NCBI RefSeq assembly: GCF_047496725.1
Contig: NC_132979.1
Coordinates: forward strand, 12,069,001 to 12,133,000
Origin: Anoplolepis gracilipes
Taxonomy: Eukaryota; Arthropoda; Insecta; Hymenoptera; Formicidae
Direction: 5' to 3'
DNA: 64,000 nt
The notes below the pieces were generated by a model. That model worked only from the letters and a program-made list of their open reading frames with translations. It was not told the DNA's origin and did no database searches. The stretch's first letter is position 1, and every line of letters starts with the position of its first letter. Below are positions 11,617 to 23,060 of this stretch, piece by piece. A program made the position numbers and the translations under genes.

Positions 11617-14059
11617 ATGATTGTGTGCCCTTTCTGTTATAAAAGATTTGATTCTAAAATTTATTTCATTTTTCACGTCAAAATGCAGCATAAAGTAATG
11701 ATGTTATCAGTTTGCAAATGTTATCAAAATGGGTGTTCGAGAATTTTTAATAATTTTTATACTTATAAAAGACATTTATTCTTAAAGCATTGTATATCAT
11801 TTAACCGAACAAAAATTCAAAATAAAAATTCTAATATTGCTAATTGTAATGTTTCGAAATTAGAAAGTTTAACTGCTTTTAGTCTTGCCTCTATCAATTC
11901 ATTTGATGAATTTTCACAAGCTATATGTTCTTTTAACGAGTCATCAGTTTCAAATATTGAAGATTTCGAGTTCATAGTAAAAAAAAGAAATCTCATCCTT
12001 CGTTTCTCAACTCTGTGTCAATTCTTCCACGATCATTCATTTTTAGTTTAATTAATAACTTGAATAATTTGTATAATCAGATCTTAATACCGATTTTACA
12101 GCAAAAATGTAATTCTACAGATCCCAAACAATCACTATCGGATCTTATCAAAATGTTAACTATAATGCAAAATGGGTTTAATTATTTCAAAACTGATCAT
12201 CAAAGCTTAAAATATTTTGAAAGTTCGGGTGCACTTATTAAATCGATTAACATTTTTGCATCATTAAGTTCTCGTTTAACTGGAAGAAAACGCGAAGCTA
12301 TCATATCAAATACAGAGATTCAAGTTATAAGTATAAAAATGGTCTTGAAAAAATTTATGGAACTACCAAATATTTTATCTACAATTTTAGTACACATTCA
12401 AGAATGTAAATGTAGTGAAGCAATAGTTTCAAATCTTCAAAGTGAATTGTGGAAAAATATTGAGTTGAAATTTGAGGGAAAATTCGTATTTCCGTTGTTA
12501 TATTTTGACGATGTTGAGATCAACAATCCTCTTGGTTCTCATGCTAACATACATAAACTCGGTGCCGTCTATTTCTCATTAGCATGTATTCCATATGAAT
12601 ATAGCAGTATACTGGAAAATATTTTTTTTACGCAACTCCATAACTCAAGTGATCACAAATTTGTTGGTAATATAAAAGTATTTCGCAATATCGTTGACCA
12701 AATCACCGATCTTTCAAAAAATGGATTGATAGTAAGTGTAGATGGACAGGAAAGAACGATATATTTCTCATTACTAGCAGTTGTTGGTGATAATCTAGCT
12801 ATAAATGATATTTTCGGTTTTGTGACCAGCTTCAACTCAAAAAATTGGTGCAGAATATGTACAGCGGACAAAATCGAAACACAAAGTCAAGTTAAAGAAA
12901 ACCCTCACATGTTACGAACTGTTGAAAATTATAGACAGCACTGCAAAAATTTTTCTACTGGCATTAAAGCTGAGTGCATTTTTAACGAAATTCCAAACTT
13001 TCATATTATAGAAAACGGAACTGCTGATATCATGCATGATGTTTTTGAAGGATATGTAGATATGAGATTGCAAAAATTTTAAATATTTTTATTACTAAAG
13101 AACATTTTTTTTCTTTCGAAATTTTAAATGAGCGCTTGCATCATATTGATTGTGGTCGAAACTTTTCAAAAAATGTACCAGTTTCAATTTCAAACAATGC
13201 TCTTAAAACGCAATATTTGATAATCTCAGCATCGGAAATGGTTTTTCTAATCCAACATTTCGGTATTCTCATCGGTGATCTCGTCCCTGTAAATCATACA
13301 GTTTGGGAAGTTTTCTTGACTTTGCGTGAAATTATTAGTATCGTAATGAGTTCAGCGTTTACATCTGCAACAACCGAACTATTCGAAACATTGATATCCG
13401 AACACCATTCCGTGTATTTGGAAGTTTTTGCTGAGTCACTTAAACCTAAACACCATCTTTTACTACATTATCCACGACTTTTAAAACAATTCGGGCCACT
13501 CAAACATTTATCGAGCTTGCGTTTCGAAGCAAAACATAAAACATTCAAAGACAATGCTAAAGTAATAATGTCACGTAAAAATTGTCCTTATACTTTGGCA
13601 TTGAAACACCAACTCGCTTTATGTCATAGATTTCTTTCTGGAAAAGGATTCTCTAATAGATTAAGTTGGGGGCCTACATTAAACCAAAGAATAAATGATC
13701 TTGAAGATTACTGTAACTTTAAACATGTTCTTCCATTAGACATCCAATGCAAACATATACTTGATACTTGGGTTAAAAACAATGGTATTATTTATCGTAA
13801 AGATGTAGCTATAGCTACACATTTAGATAATAATAATATCGTGTTTGGTAAAATTCGTTATATAATTATTGATAATATGGACCAGATATTATTTATATAT
13901 GTAGAGTTGCATACTAAAGGTAGTGACAGACATTATTGCGCATATGTAGTAACAGAAACATGTGTCTGGAAACTTACTAGATTAAAAGATTTATTCATAT
14001 ATGATCCTCAAAATGTGATTACAATGACCAATGGTAATTTATATATTTTATTTGACTAA
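11617..14059 (+). pseudogene. C2H2 zinc-finger transposase, CMC/CACTA-like
   Basis: Start ATG at 11617 opens with a C2H2-like finger (CPFC...HVKMQH) and a second Cys/His cluster (CKCYQNGC...HLFLKH). The catalytic region follows at 12015-13082, with PLLYFDDVE, NPLGSH, GDNLAIND, CRIC and DIMHD. The C-terminal region at 13136-14059 carries KPKHHLLLHYPRLLKQFGPL and RFEAKHK. These are hallmarks of a transposase family common in insects and fish with DUF4218-like ends. The frame changes near 12005 and near 13055, so the copy cannot make a full protein without correction. It lies inside CACTG termini, which supports a CMC-type assignment. The superfamily name rests on memory of the family and has not been checked by search. 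Confidence 0.75.
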
Positions 14060-14299
14060 GTGTAATTATTATCTATACTACATGTAATATAAAATGTTTT
14101 TTATATGTTTCATGTTTCTTTTTTAGATGTAATTTAGACTGTAATTAATAAACAAATATATTTTATGATATTCTCTGTATCTTTTTATTCGTAATTTTCA
14201 TTCCAGAAACACAGTTAATATTTTTGCAAACTAAACTATCTTATTATCCTACGAAATTTCAAATTCTATCAACCGACTATAAGGCTCCATTCACGAAGA

Positions 14300-14756
14300 A
14301 AATTTTATAGTAAAAATTACTATAGTGTGTAGTAGTTGCGGACCATCAGAATTATTTTGAAGTAAATTACTATGTAAAACTGTAAAAATTACGTAAATTT
14401 ACGTAATTTTTATAGTTTTACATAGTAATTTACTTCAAAATCATTCTGATTAATCCTTCCCAATGATGTTTTATTAGAACTAAATATTTCTTTCAACACG
14501 GAGAAAATTTTATAGTAAAAATTACTATGGTGTGTAGTAGTTGCGGACCATCAGAATTATTTTGAAGTAAATTACTATGTAAAACTGTAAAAATTACGTA
14601 AATTTACGTAATTTTTATAGTTTTACATAGTAATTTACTTCAAAATCATTCTGATGGTCCGCAACTACTACACACCATAGTAATTTTTACTATAAAATTT
14701 TCTCCGTGTTGAAAGAAATATTTAGTTCTAATAAAACATCATTGGGAAGGATTAAT
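14300..14756. repeat. 308-bp palindrome preceded by a truncated copy of itself
   Basis: 14449-14756 is a near-perfect palindrome with arms about 150 bp long, centred on ACGTAAATTTACGT near 14602. Its outer arm starts ATTAATCCTTCCC and ends GGGAAGGATTAAT. Immediately upstream, 14300-14448 repeats the inner part of the same palindrome (AAAATTTTATAGTAAAAATT through CATTCTGAT) but lacks one outer arm. This looks like a foldback element with a partial tandem duplication. Confidence 0.85.
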
Positions 14757-15830
14757 TAAATGACTTTACGAAAAGAACAAAACTATTATGTTAGCTTAAC
14801 ATACTATTTAGTTTCTTGAATTATATGATTTATATTATTCAACTTCTATATTGCAATTTTTCAACAAATTCTTTGGTTTGGCAAACTGAGCCTTTATTAA
14901 TTTAACAAAAGTTTTATTTAAAACCGCAAGTGCATCAGTACATAAATTACAATTTTTTTTTCGTTCATGTAAATCTATACTTATATCAACAAAATTCTGT
15001 TGTCTGTCAACAAAATATTCATATAAATGATGTGTTCTTATAGATACATGAATCATATCTTTCATTCATGTGACAAAATATTTATTTATACCAAAGAAGT
15101 ATTCAGTTGCTTTCACTTTATATTTTGCTATACGCTTCATATATTTCATTCCTCTAAATAAACTGGAAATCTTTTTAGTTAATATTTTGTGGTCTTAACA
15201 AATTTTTTATTTAAATAAAAAGAATTTGTGTTGTCTTGATAAAAGTTTTAACTAAAATAGCAAAACATTCGAATGTACTAATCATCGACATTGTTCCTTT
15301 AACTGAGTTAATAAATATATAAACAGTATATTTAATCCATTCAACAAGATATTCACTTCTGTTTAATTGATATTTTCTTATTTCGATTATATATTTATAT
15401 ACAGAGATCAAAAGTTTAGTGTAAATAACATAATTTTAGATGCTTTATAATTCCATAAATATGAATTTTAATTAAATTTGAATCAATATAACTAAATTCT
15501 TGTTCCATTACATTGCATATTTTGTTGTTTGGAACAATCCTTCGGTTAAAAATAAATCGGCTTTGTTAATTCAAATCACGATCTATCCAAGACAACAGAA
15601 TCTATCTACAATTTAAACAAACGTGTTCGTACATCAAAAAAATATTTTGTTGTAATAACTGTACATCATTATACTGAACTTTCTGTTTTGATGGTTTGAA
15701 TAATACTTTCTTTACAACATCAACAAATTATTTCGTAATATTTTAGTATTATTTATTTGAACGTATCGGACTAAATTATTTAGTTGGGCTAAACAGATTT
15801 TATCTATTTCAACCAAATTTTTTTTCAGTG
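14757..15830. other. 3' non-coding and subterminal region of the CACTG element
   Basis: AT-rich, with repeated ACTAAAT/AACTAAAT-type motifs approaching the right terminus and no gene. Short antisense open frames at 14835-15065 and 15211-15411 have no recognisable content. Confidence 0.5.
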
Positions 15831-16954
15831 TACCAGAACGTTTTCGTGTGTTTGGTAATTTGTGGTAGAGGCGTGGCTAACTGTTTTGGAATCTAGGTAG
15901 TTGATACCACATTATACCGAGCAATAAAGCAAGATACTTTTTGTAAATTTTAGGTAAGTTGCAAATAGGCGCCAAATATGAATACATAAATAATTAATTT
16001 TATATATTTATTGTGTTGGATTTATTTTATTTTGTTAAACTTGATATTTTAATCAATTATCCTACAAGCATAAATTTAAACTATCAATTTTGGATGCTTA
16101 TAAATTTACAACCTTCTATATTTATGGATTATTACTTCTACTAGTAAATAAAGTTAAATTCTATCTAGTTAAGCACTGATTGAAATATTGAGTTTTGTGT
16201 ATGAAATAAAATTTTTTTATTAATTTAAAAAAATTTTATTTTTATTTATTACTTACTTATTAATTATATACATTATGGATAAAAGTACAATTATTTAATA
16301 TGCACTGATAATCATGGCCAACCAATATTGGATGAAAATCGAAAATTAATATATTATTATATAAAATGTATGTAAAAATTATGATATATGTATATTAATT
16401 TCATCTTAAAAATAAGAAAAAAATCATATTCGGTGTATAAATCCACACGAATTTCAGAATATTATCTAGGATGATTATGACTTTTTTTTCCTTTATTTTC
16501 ATCAAAGTTTTAATTTTCCTCTTCTCTGCATTCTTTGTATAAAAGAAATGTTTATAAATTTTTACTAATGGTACCTCATTATGTTTGTCAAATACTTCAT
16601 TCATTAAAATAGACAAATTTCTTTTAAAATTCATATTTATTCTGTATATCTCTTTTATTCGCATTAGAATAAGAAAATATTTAATTATTTTTAACTAGTT
16701 TTGAATTCGCGCGTACAGAAAAGAACCAGTATGTTTTAGCGTGTTGGTATGGTACATATTACCAAAATAAGTTCCGCCTCTACCAATAGCAACCTCGGTA
16801 TATGTACCAAACGATCGCCAAAAATCGACTATAGTTATGAAATGTTTGAGGTAAAAGGTATATTATATAATTTAAATAATATAACATACTTTACATTATT
16901 TGAATTGATAACATTTTTTTCTTTTGTTCACAATATTTTTCTATATTTTTTTAG

Positions 16955-17579
16955 CAAAAGAAATATTTTCTGATTTAAATGATAAACAATTCAAATTCTG
17001 TGATAAAAATTAAGCTGTACTAACAAGAGAAGTTTTAATTGAACATATTCAGTTTTCCGAAAGAGGTGCTATTATTATAATTGAACTTGATGGGCTAGCA
17101 TATTAATATCTATATATAACAAACTTACAATTTTATATTCACATCTCCTCGCTCCTATTGCCTCTTTATTATTTACTTTTTTTATATATTTCCAAAATCT
17201 TAGATACATTTGAATTGGTAAGTTATTAATATAAGCAATTTTTTTACAAGAATATAAAGAAATAAAATATAAATAAAATAAATAAAAAATAAAATATATG
17301 TAAAAAATAAAATAAGTATATAATAATATATTAATTATATATTCATATTTTCAATATAATATGTATATATGTATAAATAAAATATATAAAATTCTTTATT
17401 ATTATGTAATTATTTTTTATCTAATTGGCTTTTGTAGATTGAAAAAGAATATAAACTGTTATTTCCCAAATATAATGATTTCTTCTTAAAAGAATTTATC
17501 AAATATTGTGAAATTATTCTAAGAGTTTTTTCCAAGACTGATTATGAAATACATTCTCCAGTAGATAAATTGGAAGAAG
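16955..17579 (+). pseudogene. Possible remnant exons of a transposon-type gene
   Basis: Two segments look like exons. 16955-17090 follows a T-rich acceptor (ATATTTTTTTAG) and reads through AKEIFSDLND and LTREVLIEHI with one TAA. 17438-17579 follows TTTTGTAG, is open throughout (KEYKLLFPKYNDF) and ends before GTAAT. They could derive from another copy of the SAM-like accessory gene family or from a host gene. Nothing here is recognised with certainty, and no complete frame exists. Confidence 0.3.
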
Positions 17580-17925
17580 GTAATAAATATAATATTTAAT
17601 ACAGTTAATACAATTTCATTTAATAATATATAAAAATGCAACATTTATCAGTATTTGAAAAATTTTTTATTCACATTTTTAAATTCACTCATACACGTTA
17701 CCTCTGTATCAGTTATTTAGTATAAGTGTAATTAAATAAACATATATTTGTGAAATTATATTGTGTGTTAATAATTGAAACGCACCTAACGCCAGTCCGC
17801 ATCTTCTACGTTCGGTGTCGTATTTAATGCTAATCTGATTCTTCAACAAAACCTGGTTTCGACCATCGACAAAGATCAGCGACACAGCGGTACGGACGAT
17901 TGCACGCTCATTACGACTCCTACCC

Positions 17926-18050
17926 TGCTGGCATCGTGCTTATATTCTGCACATGCGGCACTCCTATTTCCAGACTGTAACTTGCACTTACTCCCGCTAG
18001 CATCGTGCTAATACTCTGCACATGCCGCATTCCTATTCCAATACCAATAG
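17926..18050 (+). repeat. Two imperfect 65-bp direct repeats
   Basis: CTGGCATCGTGCTTATATTC...GCGGCACTCCTATTTCCA is followed by CTAGCATCGTGCTAATACTC...GCCGCATTCCTATTCCA. The units sit inside the candidate LTR, where short tandem duplications of promoter-proximal sequence are common. Confidence 0.7.
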
Positions 18051-18597
18051 TCGAACCCAGTAGTTATGCGAAATTAATTCAATCTTTTCCGTAGATGCCA
18101 AAGGTAAGAAGAGGTAGGCACAAGTATCACGCGCGGCGCCTATATTATGAGTTCAAATACTCTCCCATTACCGAAGCGGATAGCGAGTTCCTTGGGACAG
18201 AGCGCATTTATTTCGATCTAGAGTACGAAGCGTATTTCTACCTAACCCGGCCTTTTGAGTGAAGGAAACCAGACCTCTAAGGAAAGACACCCGCGTTAAA
18301 TCTATAGGATATTTTCGGTGACCGTGCAAGCTGACGCCAGTAGACACACAGCGACTGTACCCCCCCTGCCGTTCTTGAATTACGTGCCAGGAGACCCAAG
18401 GAAGACGCGTTACCTTCAAATATGTGACAAAATCCTATATTTGAATTACGGGAGTTCTACCCCCAAACACTGGGGTTCCGCAGAACGGCCGATAATATTG
18501 GACTAATTTTACGCGGAATAAATGTAACGAATATTCTGAAATAAAACCACTTAAAACACAAAAACCTGGAAACGCGCAGATTTTCTCTTGTCATCGA

Positions 18598-18800
18598 GGT
18601 TCACTTTTACGACCGACCCTTTTTTTCCCTTCCTGGGTTTCACTCTGACCAGTTCACTCTTAACCGAATCTTTCAAAATCATATTTCCCTTCTCGTTGTT
18701 GAGTTCATTTTTACGACCGACCCTTTTTTTATTACTTCCCGGGTTTTACTTTGACCAGTTTCACTCTCAACCAGATCTTTTCGAAGGAATATTTGTCTTC
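18598..18800 (+). repeat. Two imperfect direct repeats of about 110 bp
   Basis: The series TTTTACGACCGACCCTTTTTTT, TTCC(T/C)GGGTTT, GACCAGTTTCACTC and AACC(G/A)(A/G)ATCTTT occurs twice in the same order, at about 18604 and 18711. It is internal to the candidate LTR. Confidence 0.7.
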
Positions 18801-20292
18801 GAAATAATATTCTCCGCAAATAATATGCAACGCGCGCTTTATTTTATCCGACAAATTATAAACAATCGAACTTAAATCTAAATAAATACAAGAAATCCTT
18901 CTACCGTTATTCAATTATTTGTAGACCTGGTTATCCTTATTCTCCCGGCAGCAAATAGCAATAACATTTCGTATGAATAATAATAAACAATTAAGAACAC
19001 ATCTACATGTGCTACGCACGTTTGCACCCTGTTCAGGAGGGCCACCTCTCCCCTCCAGCCGTTGAAGCGCGCTACTGACTAGAGAACGTTCGTTGCGCTT
19101 ATATCTCCGAGTTCGTTCATAGATCGGAACTGATTCCGTATTGCGCCTTTTGTTTCGTGAACTCGGATAATATCGATAAGAACTTTTATGCGTACTTCAA
19201 CGCTCACCTTGCCATCGACAGCGCACGTTATACCGGTGTACATTGCACTGCATGTTCTCGTAATTTAGTGGAGTTTTTCCCGTTTGACTGCGAAAGATGG
19301 TGCCTACGCCGACTTCCTCCAAGATCTAAGAAATAGGAATATTTTCTACTATTCGTTAGTGGAACCATCCCCGAGAGATTTATACTACGGGACTTCCCTT
19401 AATCAGTAATTGCGTTTTCGCCGTTGCCATATCATCACACACACTGCAGCTGGTAACATCAATGCAGATAATAAAGAAAAAACGCGTCATGCTATCACAT
19501 CACCTAATACATTGCCTTTGAGAGAGAATATTCATCGTCCGGATAGCCCTAGTTGCGGGAAATCCCCACAAGCTCAGCTTCTGAAATAAGCGACCGGTCA
19601 GGTGGAAGGTCCGAGTACTCTCAGGAGCCGCGACCTCGCTTAGACGTAACAGGATTTAAAATTGTTCGACCGTTATAACTAGACGCTGATTAGTTAAATT
19701 TAACATTTTATAAAAATGAACAGAAAGCTTAAATCAAATTCGGTTGTCAAACAGCAGACATTTTGAGAGAGACCTCTGACAGCTTTTAAGCTGAACGGTT
19801 GCGTCTTATATTTGATACGTGATACTGATATTGTATACGTCTGTGTTTGTATTAATCATTAAAGTTATTCTTTTTAGTTTAATAGTATAATTTTATTTAC
19901 GAGTGCGGTCCGTGAGTGTCACTTGCGTCGCGTCGTGTTCGATTAATATCGTTCCCGCGAACGTAACAATATATATATATATATTTAAGCTCATAAGTCA
20001 ATACATTTTATACTAATACTGAATTAAAAATAATGTTAAATTAAAATATTTAGTTTATAACAAATTCAATTATATTCTCTTTTTATTTTTACCAGTAACA
20101 TTGTAGAAACGTTGCAACATTGCAAGTTGCAATGTAATATTGCAAAGATATTATAAAAACATACAATTGCAATATTACACCGAAATGATCCTGCAATGTT
20201 GCAGAAATATAAAATATATAAAAATTCTATACAGCACATAAAATCATATTCTAATTATCGAATATTCTATATACTCATACTATGAATATACG

Positions 20293-20297
<5 letters not shown>

Positions 20298-20337
<40 letters not shown>
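20298..20337. repeat. (TA)n microsatellite
   Basis: About 20 TA units. Together with the TA tract at 21330-21364 it brackets the 20393-21329 foldback, suggesting insertion into a pre-existing TA array. Confidence 0.9.
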
Positions 20338-20338
<1 letters not shown>

Positions 20339-20392
20339 CTTATATATATTTAATATATATTTAATATATATATTATGTATATATTATATATA

Positions 20393-21326
20393 CAGGATGT
20401 CCCAGAACAACCTTCCGTAAAATGACCTATTTCTGACACAATTCTAAGACAATTTTTCCTTTACCAAAATTTGATTTGAAGCGTAGTTTTTGTGTTATAA
20501 GCAAAAATAGTTAGCAAATCACGCGTCGAGTATAGAAGGCAGGCAGGAGCGGCGCGGCGCACCGCGAGCGCGGGCGCAACTGACCGTCCGACGGGTGATT
20601 ACCGCCGCATGAGTCGCTAACTATTTTATCATATAGCATAAAATTATGCTTTGAATAAAATTTTGGTAAAGAAGAAAATGTCTTATAATTACGTCAAGAA
20701 TACGTGTTCCTTAAAATAACATTACTTTAATGACCAAAAGTTGTTCCGGATCGCCGGCCGTCGGACGCTGCGATCAGCTGATTGCTACATGCGATGTGTG
20801 TATGTCTGAGTGTGTGCGTAAAAGGAAGGGACAGAATGAGTGAAAGAAAGAGAGAGAGAGAAATAACCGCCTCCGCGACGGCTTCCTTCGATTGTCATCG
20901 ATATTGTCGTCAACGACTTCAGACTGATCGATATATTGATTTTCCGGCTCAGCTGAGACACATCGCGTGTAGCAATCAGCTGATCGCAGCGTCCAACGTT
21001 ATTTTAAGGAACACTTATTCCTGACGTAATTATAAGACATTTTCTTCTTTACCAAAATTTTATTTAAAGCATAATTTTATGTTATAAGATAAAATAGTTA
21101 GCGACTCATGCGGCGGTAATCACTCGTCGAACAGTCAGCTGCGCCCGCGCTCGCGGTGTGCCGCGCCGTTCCTATCTGCCTTCTGTACTCGACGTGTGAC
21201 TTGCTAACTATTTTTGCTTATAACTCAAAAACTAAACTTCAAATCAAATTTTGGTAAAGGAAAAACTGTCTTAAAATTGTGTCAGAAATACGTCATTTTA
21301 CGGACGGAAGGTTGTTCTGGGACACC

Positions 21327-21329
<3 letters not shown>
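20393..21329. mobile_element. 937-bp foldback element with CAGG(A/G)TGTCCC ends
   Basis: The left end CAGGATGTCCCAGAACAACC and right end GGTTGTTCTGGGACACCCTG form the tips of inverted arms of about 330 bp or more, flanked by TA. The arms include a conspicuous GC-rich block (GCGCGGCGCACCGCGAGCGC and its mirror) in otherwise AT-rich DNA. The pairing continues through CTGCGATCAGCTGATTGC near 20768 and its mirror near 20973. No transposase is encoded. TA duplication and terminal motif suggest a Tc1/mariner-mobilised element. Confidence 0.85.

Positions 21330-21364
<35 letters not shown>
21330..21364. repeat. (TA)n microsatellite
   Basis: An uninterrupted TA array directly beside the right end of the foldback element. 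Confidence 0.9.
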
Positions 21365-21374
<10 letters not shown>

Positions 21375-21838
21375 TATATTTACAATATATTCAGATATTA
21401 TATTTAAGATCATCTTAAGATCTCATTCAACTAATGAAATGATATATGCTATGCGACCATTTCATTGGTTGATTGATCGAAATTGGCCAGTTTTAGAATT
21501 ACGGATGTTATTATACCCAATTTATAAGGATGACGTAGTCTATGAATACTATCCAAAGGTTAAGTTCGAGGAGACGCTATTTAGCTCTATCAGCGTGATC
21601 TATCCTTCTTAAACTTTCAATGAGCAACAAAGATAGAATGACGCTTGTAACGCTAATAGCGTCGCCCCGAACCCAACCAAAATATGACTGGTATGGCTTC
21701 AGTCAAGTGATTGGTGAACTGGTGAGATACAACATTTACGCATGAAAAGTTTCGTATTTCCTTTAAAATCAAGAGAGTAAATTTATCATAAAAGATATAA
21801 AAGATTTATCATAAGATATAAAAGATTTATCATAACTT

Positions 21839-22249
21839 TCTAAATTTTTTAGAGTGAATTTTTACTCTAATCATGGAGTCACTGTCCAGTTCACTCCATG
21901 TGGAGTAAACATTCACTTCAATAGAAATGAATTTATTCACTCTAAGACAAAAAGTGAAAAATTTCACTTTTATTTTTAAAGAGAAGTCCACTGCTGAAGT
22001 TAACACTCGAAACTTCACTTTAATTTAAAGTGAAATCGCCTGCGTAGTTCTTTCCGTGTGTCACTTTTAAGTTAGAATAGCGCAGCATAGGCGACAAAAA
22101 CAGTGAAATGTCACTCTTTTTAGGGTGAAGGATAAATCCAATAAAGAGCAAATAATTTCACTTTTTCGAAAAATTGAAATTTCACTCTATTTCGACTGGC
22201 AGTATTTTCATTATTGCTTGAAGTGAGATTCCACTCTAAAAAATTTAGA
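21839..22249. mobile_element. 411-bp MITE with TCTAAATTTTTTAGAGTG inverted ends
   Basis: TCTAAATTTTTTAGAGTG at 21839 is mirrored by CACTCTAAAAAATTTAGA ending at 22249. The interior repeats CACT(T/C)TAA(A) and AGTGAA motifs many times. There is no coding potential and no clear target duplication. Confidence 0.7.
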
Positions 22250-23054
22250 GAGAAAGATATAAAAGATCAGGTATAAGTACACAATTATTTTTCTAATATA
22301 ACGTTTTATTTCAAGGTTATAAAAAAATATATTATTATCCATGGAATAGACGTGCTATTATTATGATTTGATAAATAATTATACTTTGTCTAGTTGTAAA
22401 ATGCAAACAATGATTATCGAAAATAAAATATTAATCATTCACATATAAAACTTGGCTTTTGTAAGTATAATAATGATGATCGTAATCTGTAATTGATTTT
22501 AGAGGTTAATTCATATTAATTTTACTGCTGATTTTATTTTGTTATTTTTATGTGTTCTTGTATATATGTAATATTCACACATCAAAAGTAATAAATATAA
22601 AACCAGTATTAAAAATCAATAATGAATGTTATGAAGATTCATAACATGACAAAGTAAGTCTAAATACATGTTACGTTACTGTAATGATACATATGTATGT
22701 ATAGTTACAAATATAAACACACAAATTTTCTATGTAATTTATTAGCCAATTTTAATTATTTAATTCAAAAAGTAATATAAAATTTAGACTTTTTCTTATT
22801 AGAAATATTTGGTTTTAATTTGCTTCCAAAATATGGTATTAAAATATTGTACAATGGTACGAGACTCATGTACTCAATGTACTTAGACTCATATCTATCA
22901 TATTACAATTATAAAAACAAAAAAATTATAAAACCGAAAAATCAACTGTTATTATTTATATATAAAGTATTATTGACCATATAATGGCAAATATAAAAAG
23001 AAGTGATTAATATATGTCAATTATACTATATCAATTAATATGTCAATGCATGTT
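22250..23054. other. AT-rich flank of the Polinton, no gene
   Basis: Low-complexity AT-rich sequence without recognisable exons or repeats longer than a few bases. Confidence 0.5.
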
Positions 23055-23060
23055 TACTTG
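23055..23060. repeat. Target-site duplication TACTTG, left copy
   Basis: TACTTG lies directly before the AGTAGTAATG terminus and is repeated directly after the other terminus at 40240-40245. Polintons make exactly 6-bp duplications through their retroviral-type integrase. Confidence 0.92.

Larger units (their letters stand above)
6842..15830 (+). mobile_element. 8,989-bp CACTG-ended (CMC/CACTA-like) DNA transposon
   Basis: The ends are CACTGAAAAAAAAAATTTG at the left and AAATTTTTTTTCAGTG at the right, with TA duplicated outside (6840-6841 and 15831-15832; equally readable as ACTG..CAGT with GTAC). The empty site is visible in the intact host repeat near 63050-63064 (GTTCTGGTACAGTTTGG on the + strand). 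Subterminal regions contain many ACTAAAT/ATTTAGT motifs, as expected of CACTA-type elements. It carries two genes on the same strand, a spliced SAM-like protein gene (8451-11402) and a zinc-finger transposase (11617-14059), plus younger MITE and palindrome insertions. Confidence 0.85.
6790..16829 (+). mobile_element. 1,049-bp TIR element, copy 1, split by a nested transposon
   Basis: Copy 1 starts AGGCGATTTTTGGCG at 6790, is interrupted after 6841, resumes at 15833 and ends CGCCAAAAATCGAC at 16829. The two parts (52 + 997 bp) sum to 1,049 bp, the same length as the uninterrupted inverted copy at 62062-63110. It is flanked by TATA on both sides. The inner strands carry similar ends around GGTAGAGGCG. 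It has no coding capacity, so it is a non-autonomous DNA transposon. Confidence 0.8.
17762..19968 (+). mobile_element. Candidate solo LTR (about 2.2 kb)
   Basis: This block is clearly GC-richer than its surroundings and starts and stops abruptly. It begins TGTGTGTTAATAATTG and ends GCGAACGTAACA, giving TG...CA ends, and is flanked by ATAT on both sides (weak evidence in AT-rich DNA). Near the 3' end, AATCATTAAAGTTATTC and a GT-rich tail resemble a retroviral-type R/U5 region. It has no open frame above about 95 codons. A second LTR and internal region are absent, hence solo. Bel-Pao or Gypsy origin is a guess. Confidence 0.4.

Noticed and set aside
17762..19968. Host gene or rRNA fragment in the GC-richer block
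   Set aside because: No frame above about 95 codons, no splice-compatible exons and no recognisable rRNA core; the ends look like an LTR.
21214..21612. 132-codon open frame crossing the foldback end
   Set aside because: It runs through the terminal repeat and a TA microsatellite and has no domain.
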